A DNA stretch of 64,000 nt from JAIOZK01 sp964468645 (GTDB taxonomy: Bacteria > Bacteroidota > Bacteroidia > Bacteroidales > JAIOZK01): contig CAYXUU010000017.1 of the NCBI GenBank assembly GCA_964468645.1, forward strand, positions 34,305 to 98,304. Reading direction: 5' to 3'. Positions 25,388-33,444 of the stretch are shown one piece after another. Positions within the stretch are counted from its first letter, which is position 1. Each line of letters begins with the position of its first letter. Both the position numbers and the translations under genes were made by a program. The notes below the pieces were generated by a model. That model saw only the letters and a list, made by a program, of their open reading frames with translations, ran no database searches and was not told where the DNA came from.

Positions 25388-25513
25388 ATTAGTATATATA
25401 AAGTTCCTGGGGCACAATGTCAAATATTTGTTGGTAATCTTGCAAGTGGTTTATATATGCTTAATATAAAGGGTAAATCAGTAAACAAAACTCTAAAGAT
25501 TATAAAAGATTAA
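25388..25513 (+). pseudogene. In-frame remnant of a T9SS sorting domain
   Basis: Directly after the TAG at 25385, and in the same frame, 41 codons run to the TAA at 25511. The second half reads NLASGLYMLNIKGKSVNK, then TLKIIKD, the classic end of a type A sorting domain. It has no start codon of its own. It looks like the tail of another T9SS protein whose front was replaced by the present 989-residue gene, or a duplicated tail cut off by a nonsense mutation. Readthrough would give a protein with two sorting domain ends. Confidence 0.7.
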
Positions 25514-25581
25514 TTTATTTGTCACATTCTGAAGCATTGAAACATATATGGAGTTGTCAGATAAAACATAAAATATCATTG

Positions 25582-27387
25582 ATGAAACCGGGAATTCCTT
25601 TGCTAATCATGCTCATTCTTATCATGATGTATTCATGCGAATACCATATTGATGAAACAACCTATTTTGACTATGACCAAAATCCGGATGCACCTGAAAT
25701 TACCGTCAACCTGAACCTTTATACAGATACAGTAGTAATAAAAAGGAATGAAGATGTAACATTCCAGTTTACTGTTGAGAATCAGAAGGTTCATTGGGTA
25801 AGGTATTTTATTGATGACCAGCTATGTGATGTTGTGTATTCTTATTTTGGAAGGTTTAGTTTACCCATGGTAGAGGAATTAACAAAAGATAGCATATTCA
25901 AATTGCGTATTGAGGTATTTACTGATGTTGGAAATGGGTCTCTTGCTGATTTATTAGGTATGGAGGGATTTCTATTTGGACAGGATTATATCATTGTTTA
26001 TGATCCTGATGCAGATCTAACAAGTAAAATATTCAACACTCAATACCTTAACGATGGTTTACTTGTTGAATGGGATATTTACGAGGGTATGAATTTCATC
26101 AACTATCAAATAAAGAAGCTATGTTCACCATCGCATCATCTCTCATCTAGGACAATTGTTCCATGTTCAAAAACATGGTACGTTGACCATAATTATGTAG
26201 GTGAAAGAATTGGGTATCAGATTAATGTTACAGCAGGGCATGAACTTATGGCTGGAAATACTGTTGAGATTGAACCGGTTTTGTCGGATTTGAATATAAG
26301 CCAGTTTGCTGATAATCAGATCCGTTTATATTGGAACAAACCCAAATATTATTTTAATGCAAAAGGATATAAGATTTTCCTGAGTGTTGATGGAAATGAA
26401 TATTCTGAAATAGGCTTCAATGACATACATGATACAGTATTGATATATACCGATGTAAATTTTCTAAATCAGCTTGATCTGGGTATGGCTGTTGTTCCCC
26501 AATTTCCGAATTCTGTATCTAGCTATTGTCTTCTCACAAGCTTTTCCACTTTTAACTCTACAATTGCAGGTATAAGCAGCTTTGATTATATCGAATTATT
26601 GAAATCAAATACGGAATATCTTCTTCAGGTATCAGATAATCAGTTCAATAAACTAAGCAAAGGTACAAACGAGATTTTGTTTACCCATGAAACAGAATTA
26701 ATTGAGTCGAGTTTTTCAGAATCAGCAAATGGAAATTATTTCTTAGGACTTACAGATCCTTACAAGGCATTGTTTTACAATCCAGTTAGTGATGAAATAA
26801 GGAAAATATCATCTTTCCAGATTGCTGGGGATATCGTTGCCTTTGATAGTGGGGTAGCTATTTCGGATAATGGTATTGGTATCTTTTCCTATAATGAGAA
26901 GCTTACATTATTTGATTTTATCAATGAAGAGACATTAACGCATTATCATCATGATATCAATGAAATTAATAATATATTGATATCTACCGACGCTGGTTAT
27001 TTTATGCTTAGTAAGGGATCAACTCACTATATTTACAAGTTCCATGATGGATCTGTTAGCATGATAAATTCATTTGATTGCGAAGATCTGATAGGTTTTG
27101 ATCCATTGGAAACTGATAATGAATTCAATTCTTCAAACGCTTATCTGACACCGGGCATTGACTTCAGCTATAGTTTCAATGTTGTCTCCGCAGGATTATC
27201 ACTTTCTTATTGTATTGATTTTGCAGGTATATTAAAAGATGGAGAAGGTAACACACAATATCATATAAGCCCTTACAGGTATAAAAATGAATTAAAAAGT
27301 AACTGGAGTGGTTTACGTCTTGGCTTCGACATATCTGTTAGTATGACGGGCATTATTCAGAAGATTTTTCATAAAAAGGTCAAATGA
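25582..27387 (+). CDS. Large lipoprotein, Fn3-like N-terminal part
   Basis: The frame opens with a TTG at 25519, but the ATG at 25582 gives a proper lipoprotein signal (MKPGIPLLIMLILIMMYSC, Cys19), so that start is chosen; it yields 601 residues. Residues 30-250 show two or three beta-sandwich-like segments, including ITVNLNLYTDTVVIKRNEDV and NQIRLYWNKPKYYFNAKGY, the latter like an Fn3 repeat. The second half could be a propeller (repeated SISSFDYIELL, NGNYFLGLTD, NGIGIFSYNE). No sorting domain is present. Function is unknown; a surface-exposed or periplasmic binding role is inferred. It converges with the minus-strand group at 27498. Confidence 0.68.
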   Translation: MKPGIPLLIMLILIMMYSCEYHIDETTYFDYDQNPDAPEITVNLNLYTDTVVIKRNEDVTFQFTVENQKVHWVRYFIDDQLCDVVYSYFGRFSLPMVEELTKDSIFKLRIEVFTDVGNGSLADLLGMEGFLFGQDYIIVYDPDADLTSKIFNTQYLNDGLLVEWDIYEGMNFINYQIKKLCSPSHHLSSRTIVPCSKTWYVDHNYVGERIGYQINVTAGHELMAGNTVEIEPVLSDLNISQFADNQIRLYWNKPKYYFNAKGYKIFLSVDGNEYSEIGFNDIHDTVLIYTDVNFLNQLDLGMAVVPQFPNSVSSYCLLTSFSTFNSTIAGISSFDYIELLKSNTEYLLQVSDNQFNKLSKGTNEILFTHETELIESSFSESANGNYFLGLTDPYKALFYNPVSDEIRKISSFQIAGDIVAFDSGVAISDNGIGIFSYNEKLTLFDFINEETLTHYHHDINEINNILISTDAGYFMLSKGSTHYIYKFHDGSVSMINSFDCEDLIGFDPLETDNEFNSSNAYLTPGIDFSYSFNVVSAGLSLSYCIDFAGILKDGEGNTQYHISPYRYKNELKSNWSGLRLGFDISVSMTGIIQKIFHKKVK

Positions 27388-27497
27388 GAGTTTTCAAAAT
27401 GAAGGCCCCACAATAATTCTCCAAATGGATTAACACTTACATTATGCTGAGAGATTCAAGATTAAGTTTACCAAATTCCATTTGATTTAAGATTGCA

Positions 27498-28535
27498 CTA
27501 ATCCGTATGAACCTCAAAGAATCTTTCAACCTGTTCATTCCATTGGTCGAGATAATGATTACGCTGATTGTTGTTGTTTTCTAATATCCGGTTAAAGTTA
27601 TCGATTGATTTATTATATTCTTCAGCGGCTTTATTGTACAAATCTATATCTTGTTGAGTACGATCCTTTTCCCTTTTGGACTCAATCTTCTCCTGAACCT
27701 TTTCAAAATTATCTTTCGCAATAAAGAAATCTGTCATGGCACGGAAATCTTTTTCGGACTCATTTTTATAGAAATTCAGCAGGCGTTTTGTCACCAATTT
27801 AAGGTTTGCATCCCCGTGAAAGCTTTTCAGGATATCTATCTTGTTCAGGCCTTCTTCAGCAATCGATCCAAGGGCATTGGCATTTTGTTCAAAGGCAATG
27901 ATATCATTATTCTGAAAAGCTTCCATTGCGCGCGATTCCTGTAAATAAGATTTAAAGAAGATCAGGTATACATCATTGTAATAACTCAGCGCTTCGGAGG
28001 CCCGCTCAATTCTTTGTGTCATTTTATCCTGCTCGCTATCTATCAGTGTTATATCATGTATAAATGCATATTCTTCAACGGCAAGCTGAACGGTATCGGA
28101 TGCCGTATTAAGCTTTTCGCCGGCCATTTCCTGGGCCAGCAGGTATGCTTCCATTGCATCATATGATTGCTCGGCAATTTCTTCCATATCAAGTATTTTA
28201 TCATAATCCTCTTTCAAAACGGAATAACTGATATCAAGGTAATGCTCAATAGCAACTTTCAGACTTTCATCTTCACCATAAAGGTTATTCCCTGATATCC
28301 GGGATTTTACAGTAATTATTTCCTGAATAAGTTTTTGCCTTTTATTTTCTACTCTCCTGGCTCCCCTGCCTCTTGTAACAACTTTTAAGTATTTCCATGT
28401 TTCCTTTTTCAATTCGTTAAAGGTCAGGGTCATTTCGTCCAGATATTGCACGGATTCCATGTTCTGGGCTCTGATATTGTTACAGGAGACTATCAAAGCA
28501 GACAATAACATAATGACTAATGTCTTCTTATTCAT
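27498..28535 (-). CDS. Helical lipoprotein (LIC11966-like)
   Basis: A 345-residue protein with lipobox IVSC (Cys18). The mature part is almost all charged helix: long Glu/Lys/Asn-rich stretches, with RGRGARRVENKRQKLI near 55-70 and KREKDRTQQDIDLYNKAAEE near 300. No enzymatic motif is seen. The overall look resembles the family named LIC11966 surface proteins, but this is from memory of shape, not a proven match. It lies 16 bases after the S41 protease stop on the minus strand and so is likely the last gene of that transcription unit. Confidence 0.6.
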   Translation of the reverse strand: MNKKTLVIMLLSALIVSCNNIRAQNMESVQYLDEMTLTFNELKKETWKYLKVVTRGRGARRVENKRQKLIQEIITVKSRISGNNLYGEDESLKVAIEHYLDISYSVLKEDYDKILDMEEIAEQSYDAMEAYLLAQEMAGEKLNTASDTVQLAVEEYAFIHDITLIDSEQDKMTQRIERASEALSYYNDVYLIFFKSYLQESRAMEAFQNNDIIAFEQNANALGSIAEEGLNKIDILKSFHGDANLKLVTKRLLNFYKNESEKDFRAMTDFFIAKDNFEKVQEKIESKREKDRTQQDIDLYNKAAEEYNKSIDNFNRILENNNNQRNHYLDQWNEQVERFFEVHTD

Positions 28536-28551
28536 ATTATTACTTATTTGT

Positions 28552-30651
28552 TTATTCTATTAAGTCAATGATAATATTATATGTCTCGTTGATATATATA
28601 TCTTTATTGATCTGTTTAATTTTACTCTGGTTTATCTCCATCTCTGCATCATCAATATGAAGATATTCTTTAAGATACTCTGGATTTTCTACACTAAACA
28701 CCGAATCATTTTCAATATAATGATTATCGTAAACAAACAAATTACGGTTTGAATGGTAGTAAGCTTTATAGGAATTAAAATCAAGGGGAATATGAAATTC
28801 ATTCTTCCTGTGGGAAATCAATTCACTGATCTGTTTAATGTAACAAAATGCACTATCATTATTTATTCGTTGCTTACTGCGATGTGCAATTTCATTAATC
28901 GGAAGTGGATCGTAAGGGTAATAATACGTTTTCTTATCCACGGTTGATGGCTTCAAGGATGATTTATATGATTTTTCACCTAAACTTATACTGTCAAAAA
29001 TATAAGGCAATGGCACATCGGGAATCACACCAATCCCCTGAAAACTTTTTCCGTTTACCCTTGAAAACTCTCCGCTTGTGATCTTCAAGTACCAGTTTGC
29101 TGAGTTTTCTTTTTCCATATTTGAATTGTCAGTTTCCTCATTAAGCTCGATGATTTCCTGCATGGTGGATTTACCGTAGGAGATCGAACCAACAATAATT
29201 GCCCTATGATGATCCTGCAATGCTGCGGCAAAAAATTCAGAAGCAGAAGCACTGAACGGATCGAGCAAAACAACCATTGGATCATCATAAATGGTTCCAC
29301 GGTTCAGGTCCTTTATCGTAACCGGATTCTCTCCTGATGATTGAACTATTCCCAGTGCACCATAATTGATAAAAATTCCTGCCAGTTGTAATGCCTCCAG
29401 CATCACTCCTCCCTGATTACTTCTCAAATCGAAAATCAGTCCCTCTATTCCTTCCCTTTTAAGTTTTATGAGTTCTTTGGCGACATCACTGGCACAACCA
29501 TCAGGTAAATATGAATACTGATTTACCTGATAATAGAAGGCTGGTAAATTAATATATCCAATCTTATGCTGGCCCTGCAGGATAAAACTTCTAATCACAT
29601 TTTCCGCTACATTAAGGTTTTCCTTATGTAGTTTTATTGTACTTTCTTTACCATTTTTCTTTCGAATATGGAAAGAAGCTTCATTAATTTCATCTGAGAA
29701 GAAAAACTGAATCACCTCTTCAGTCGAAAGGCAATTAAAACTTTTAACATTTCCACCAGGTGTAGTTACCTCCAATATTACATCTCCGATGTTTAATTCA
29801 TTTGATTTCCAGGCAGGGCTACCGGGTATTATGTGAGATATCTCAATCTCTCCCCTGTTGTTCCTTGAAAAATCGAATCCAAATGATAAGGATTCCTCTA
29901 AAAGATCATTCATGAAAACATTGGTTTCCGAAGGTGTAAAAGGGAGGGTATGAGGATCAAATCCGAAAGCAACTGACTTTAAAAATTTTGAACCTACATA
30001 TTGTTCAATTCCTCCGGTGAAATTAATTTTTGAACTGATCCGGCAGGATTCCATCTCTATTATATCGTCCTTAATTGATGTAATACTATCGTATGAGGGA
30101 TGCGGCAAATTTTGAACGGAATCATTTTTTGATAAATAGGATGAAAGGATATAAAGCTTTATTAACTTTCTCCATTTATCGTTGAGTTCATAGTCGCTGA
30201 CATAGGATCTATCCTTAAAAAAACTAATGGTATCATATTTGCTAAAATCAAACTTTGTCTCTTTAAAAGCATGTAATAGAGAGTCAACAAAAAGTATTTT
30301 TTTATGATACAATTCTACTACCTGATCAAAGAAATTACAATCCTGCACCAATAATTGATCGTCAATTTGGTGTTGTATAAATTCTAGCTTAGAGATATCT
30401 TCTGTCGAAAATATGATTCCATCATGATCGAGATTCTCCAGAAGATTCTGGAAAACGATCTCTGCGTAGTGATCATCAACCGAAACTGGCTGTATGTGAT
30501 GTTTTTGAACAATTTGTGTAATGAGATAGGCTTTTTTACAGAATTGATTAACCTGGGCAAGAAGAACGAATGGGAGGATAAATAAGATCAATAATACTGT
30601 TTTCGATATTGGTGTACTATTGAAAGATTGATATTTATTTAGCCATTTCAT
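28552..30651 (-). CDS. S41-family C-terminal-processing protease
   Basis: A tail-specific-type serine protease of 699 residues from the ATG at 30651. An N-terminal membrane or signal segment (TVLLILFILPFVLLAQ) is followed by a helical region, a PDZ domain (GDVILEVTTPGG about 300) and the S41 core: GLIFDLRSNQGGVMLEALQL, nucleophile Ser471 in SASASEFF and Lys494 in SYGKSTM, spaced as in Prc. The frame stays open 21 codons further up, but those codons are inside the upstream 113-residue gene, so 30651 (17-base overlap) is preferred. The family degrades or trims periplasmic proteins in response to their C-termini. Near T9SS-tail proteins, a role in processing is an attractive but unproven idea. 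Confidence 0.88.
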   Translation of the reverse strand: MKWLNKYQSFNSTPISKTVLLILFILPFVLLAQVNQFCKKAYLITQIVQKHHIQPVSVDDHYAEIVFQNLLENLDHDGIIFSTEDISKLEFIQHQIDDQLLVQDCNFFDQVVELYHKKILFVDSLLHAFKETKFDFSKYDTISFFKDRSYVSDYELNDKWRKLIKLYILSSYLSKNDSVQNLPHPSYDSITSIKDDIIEMESCRISSKINFTGGIEQYVGSKFLKSVAFGFDPHTLPFTPSETNVFMNDLLEESLSFGFDFSRNNRGEIEISHIIPGSPAWKSNELNIGDVILEVTTPGGNVKSFNCLSTEEVIQFFFSDEINEASFHIRKKNGKESTIKLHKENLNVAENVIRSFILQGQHKIGYINLPAFYYQVNQYSYLPDGCASDVAKELIKLKREGIEGLIFDLRSNQGGVMLEALQLAGIFINYGALGIVQSSGENPVTIKDLNRGTIYDDPMVVLLDPFSASASEFFAAALQDHHRAIIVGSISYGKSTMQEIIELNEETDNSNMEKENSANWYLKITSGEFSRVNGKSFQGIGVIPDVPLPYIFDSISLGEKSYKSSLKPSTVDKKTYYYPYDPLPINEIAHRSKQRINNDSAFCYIKQISELISHRKNEFHIPLDFNSYKAYYHSNRNLFVYDNHYIENDSVFSVENPEYLKEYLHIDDAEMEINQSKIKQINKDIYINETYNIIIDLIE

Positions 30652-30976
30652 TTTTGTTCTCATTCTCGAGTTTGAAGAAGATGTGATTAATTTCTGGTTG
30701 TAAAATCCATACACCTACCGGAAAGAGCCACATCATGAACAACTCAATAGAAAATTCCTTAAACTTCACTACTCGTTGCAACTCGGCTGTTTTTAATCGT
30801 CTGGCAACAAAATTAAGACAAATGATTAAAGATATCCAGGACGAGATATAGTATAGTAAAAACAAAGGTTGCTTCATGACATACATCGTTCCGGCATTTA
30901 TTTGTGATACGAAGTATAGCATGTACGCAATATTAATGGTCAGGTTTAATAAATAATGATTTTTTCGGAATAGCAA
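30635..30976 (-). CDS. Small membrane protein, three predicted TM segments
   Basis: A 113-residue protein with three hydrophobic stretches at about 9-30, 37-60 and 78-97; the last ends FPVGVWILQPEINHIF, a form I associate with small Bacteroidota membrane proteins of unknown role. The start is uncertain: ATG at 30976 overlaps the preceding gene by 31 bases, while ATGs at residues 19, 31 and 34 are also possible. Its end overlaps the protease start, so translation of the two is probably coupled. A role as membrane partner of the protease is only inference. Confidence 0.6.
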   Translation of the reverse strand: MLFRKNHYLLNLTINIAYMLYFVSQINAGTMYVMKQPLFLLYYISSWISLIICLNFVARRLKTAELQRVVKFKEFSIELFMMWLFPVGVWILQPEINHIFFKLENENKNEMAK

Positions 30977-32337
30977 TCTGAGTGATTACCATCAGTTATT
31001 TTAATCAAATAGCATCCTGGTTCAAATGATGAAAGATCATACTTGGAATTATTATTTTGATAATCACCCTTTAACAGAATATTTCCGCTTAAATCCGTAA
31101 TGATGACCTGGTATTTTTGATCCAGATTAAGCTTGATATTAATTAATCCACTTGATGGATTTGGAAAAACTTTAAAACTTACTCTTTCATGGTTTTCATT
31201 AACTGAAAAACCTGGTTGAGATTCATAACCCCCAATATCAACCCTGTCGTCAAAAATCCTTGGATTTCCCGCAAGGTCGACATCAGGCAGATCCAATCCG
31301 GCAGTATATTCTGTACCGGCATTTACACAAGGAGAAGTCCATTGAATACAAAATTCGTTACTATAAGCATCAATAAACATTGGATCCAGATCCATATTCT
31401 CGGCGCTATGATAGTCAAACTTATAATCAGAATCATAATGAATATAAAAATCATCGACAGAACCCTGGATATCACAGTAATAAAATTGCGGTTCTGAATC
31501 ACCACCTATATGATCTTTTATAGAAATCTCATGGCCATTTTCGGCATGATTACCCCAGAAGATACAATTTTTAACGATAGCATCACAATCGAATGTACAC
31601 CCTCCACCATAACCTGCATAGTTATTGACAAAAGTACAATTGTTAATATATGGAAACACACTTCCAGTGGCAAACAAGGCCCCTCCAGTACCTCCAGCAG
31701 TATTATTATAAAACAGACAGTTAATAATACTTGGTGCACTGCTGGAACACTTGATTGCCCCACCACCGAAGTTGGCAACATTTTTCTCAAAAACACAATT
31801 AATGATTCGAATATCTGCAATTGCTGTAGATATGGCAGCACCTCCCCAATCTGCCATATTATTCCTAAAGAGGGAGTTTTCAATTAGAAGATTATTATAA
31901 TAATAATCACAATGAATTGCACCACCATTATTAAACGCACTTTCTCCTCTCGCCTGACCATATTCAAATAAGCAGTATGAAATTTTAGAAGTATCACCTT
32001 CCTCAATTTCATCAAAATAGAGACCAAACCAACCTTCTGCTGGAAATCTTGCAGTAAAAATTATTGAGTCCTCCCTCGTACCAACAGCGTTTAATACACC
32101 ATTTGTAAATAAAATAGTATAATGACCTTGAAACTCGAGCTTAGAACCTGGAGTAATTGTTATTGTAGATCCCAGTCTTACTTCTACATCATCAATTACT
32201 TTAATTATATCTGCATCCCAGACTACATCCTCAGGTATATCTCCAGACACTTCTATAATGGTTTGAGCCTGATTTAATAAACATGTAAATAGTAAGCTAA
32301 TTGTCAGAATACATATTTTTTTCATGACCTTATTCAT
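30946..32337 (-). CDS. Beta-helix (Pmp-like) surface protein with T9SS sorting domain
   Basis: A 463-residue exported protein: signal peptide (1-24), then a right-handed beta-helix built from repeats such as GGAIHCDYYYNN, WGGAAIST, FGGGAIKCS, GGTGGALFATGS and YGGGCTFD alternating with NSLFRNN, NCVFEKN, NCLFYNN and NCTFVNN. This GGA(I/L)-FxNN pattern is the chlamydial-Pmp-like repeat. The segment ending PDVDLAGNPRIFDDRVDIGGYE is the usual close of such helices. The sorting domain starts near 385 (FKVFPNPSSGLINI). Likely a surface adhesin or polysaccharide-binding protein. It lies eight bases after the lipoprotein gene and overlaps the 113-residue gene. Confidence 0.85.
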   Translation of the reverse strand: MNKVMKKICILTISLLFTCLLNQAQTIIEVSGDIPEDVVWDADIIKVIDDVEVRLGSTITITPGSKLEFQGHYTILFTNGVLNAVGTREDSIIFTARFPAEGWFGLYFDEIEEGDTSKISYCLFEYGQARGESAFNNGGAIHCDYYYNNLLIENSLFRNNMADWGGAAISTAIADIRIINCVFEKNVANFGGGAIKCSSSAPSIINCLFYNNTAGGTGGALFATGSVFPYINNCTFVNNYAGYGGGCTFDCDAIVKNCIFWGNHAENGHEISIKDHIGGDSEPQFYYCDIQGSVDDFYIHYDSDYKFDYHSAENMDLDPMFIDAYSNEFCIQWTSPCVNAGTEYTAGLDLPDVDLAGNPRIFDDRVDIGGYESQPGFSVNENHERVSFKVFPNPSSGLINIKLNLDQKYQVIITDLSGNILLKGDYQNNNSKYDLSSFEPGCYLIKITDGNHSDCYSEKIIIY

Positions 32338-32345
32338 TTGAAAGG

Positions 32346-33137
32346 TTAATATTCCATTACTTCATATTCCCAGACTGTCATTACCTCTCCCTCCGTATCG
32401 TACATTGAAGTAGGATAATTATATTTATTATAATCATAGGTAAATTCTGCAGTCATTGTTTGTCCTGAATCATGAAACTCCATTGTTACTTCTGTTATAT
32501 TGTTTGAAGTGGGGATGAAGTTATGTGGATATCCTATCAGGTGAATATCGAAGTAGTTTCTGTAATACGGATTATGTTTATCATCATATTCATAATAAAA
32601 GGTTCGCTTAGCAATATAACTGATCATTTTACTGAAGTTTTTGTTATCAGCGTTATAGAAGTAATCTATATCATGTGTAAGTTCGACACCTGATTCAAAC
32701 CTGTAAGATTTGCGTTTTACGATCTGTCCATTTTCATTAAGGAATAAGGAGTCTGTTTCTACAAGAGTTCCTCCATTTTTCGTTAGGCTATATTCATTCA
32801 TCAGATATATTTTCTCCTGAGATAGATATGTAATCAGATAATACATGGTTTCGGCTGGAAAAGCGATTTCTCGATAGATTGAATCGGGAATTATTTCGTC
32901 ACCTGAATAGAAAAACCAGAAGTGGCTATTACCATTGAACTGGTATTCGGTGATATGGGTTATGCGGTTATTTCCATCATACTCGAAATCATAATCGACT
33001 CCTTCGAAGGTTTCCGGATTATAATCTTCGGTTATTAAAAGGCAGGTTGCCTGAACCTCATCAGGATCACTTTCTTTGTCCTTACATGAGGCAAGCATTG
33101 TAATTAGGATCATTAATAAGATATTAAATCTGCTCAT
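32346..33137 (-). CDS. Lipoprotein with YD-like repeats
   Basis: A 263-residue lipoprotein: signal with lipobox LASC (Cys18). The mature protein has several Tyr/Asp-rich beta segments, including YDFEYDGNNRITHITEY, LFLNENGQIVKRKSYRF and YEYDDKHNPYYRNY, a pattern like DUF4595 or YD-type lipoproteins of Bacteroidota. No catalytic site is seen. It is the first gene of the minus-strand group that continues through the beta-helix protein, the small membrane protein, the protease and the helical lipoprotein, all with very short gaps or overlaps. Confidence 0.68.
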   Translation of the reverse strand: MSRFNILLMILITMLASCKDKESDPDEVQATCLLITEDYNPETFEGVDYDFEYDGNNRITHITEYQFNGNSHFWFFYSGDEIIPDSIYREIAFPAETMYYLITYLSQEKIYLMNEYSLTKNGGTLVETDSLFLNENGQIVKRKSYRFESGVELTHDIDYFYNADNKNFSKMISYIAKRTFYYEYDDKHNPYYRNYFDIHLIGYPHNFIPTSNNITEVTMEFHDSGQTMTAEFTYDYNKYNYPTSMYDTEGEVMTVWEYEVMEY

Positions 33138-33193
33138 TTGTTATTTGGTTTAGCCTGAATAATTCATAAAAAAAGAAAAAAAGGGGTACATAC

Positions 33194-33224
33194 TTTGTTA
33201 TCTCATTGATAAACAGTATCTTTG
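33194..33224 (+). promoter_or_regulatory. Full-consensus Bacteroidota promoter of the IS1380-type remnant
   Basis: TTTG (33194-33197), 19 bases, then TATCTTTG (33217-33224) match both boxes of the Bacteroidota primary promoter, 28 bases before the ATG at 33253. Just downstream is a GTTGTT-GCCA-AACAAC hairpin (33226-33241). This is the best promoter seen in the window and it now faces the antisense strand of the gene ending at 33445. Confidence 0.62.
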
Positions 33225-33252
33225 AGTTGTTGCCAAACAACATATTTACCTC

Positions 33253-33432
33253 ATGAGTAAAAATACTATTTTTCCTGAATACGGACGAACAAATTTTGAA
33301 AAGATATGTACACCAACTTTGTTTAACCTATCAGATTTTGGCCGAAAGCAGGTGGAAGTGAAGTTTACTGCTGAGCAGATATCTCATGAAGGTGGCCTGT
33401 TGTTGATTTCCCCCAAAATGCAATCTGAATGA
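33253..33432 (+). pseudogene. Truncated IS1380-type transposase N-terminus
   Basis: A 59-codon frame from ATG to TGA. Residues 30-52 (FGRKQVEVKFTAEQISHEGG, then LLL) match the start of IS1380-family transposases, where a VEV-FT-E-(S)-GGLLLL segment precedes the first conserved Leu-Arg-Glu motif. Homology breaks after LLL and the frame closes nine codons later. The remaining several hundred codons of the transposase are absent; the next gene stop on the minus strand begins 12 bases on. It is a relic of an insertion sequence lost by deletion. The rest of the 307-bp gap holds the promoter and hairpin only. Confidence 0.6.
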
Positions 33433-33444
33433 ATGGGATTCTAC

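Noticed and set aside
27422..27484. CAAATGGA and TCCATTTG inverted pair between converging genes
   Set aside because: The loop would be about 47 bases and the stem only eight, so a terminator is unlikely.
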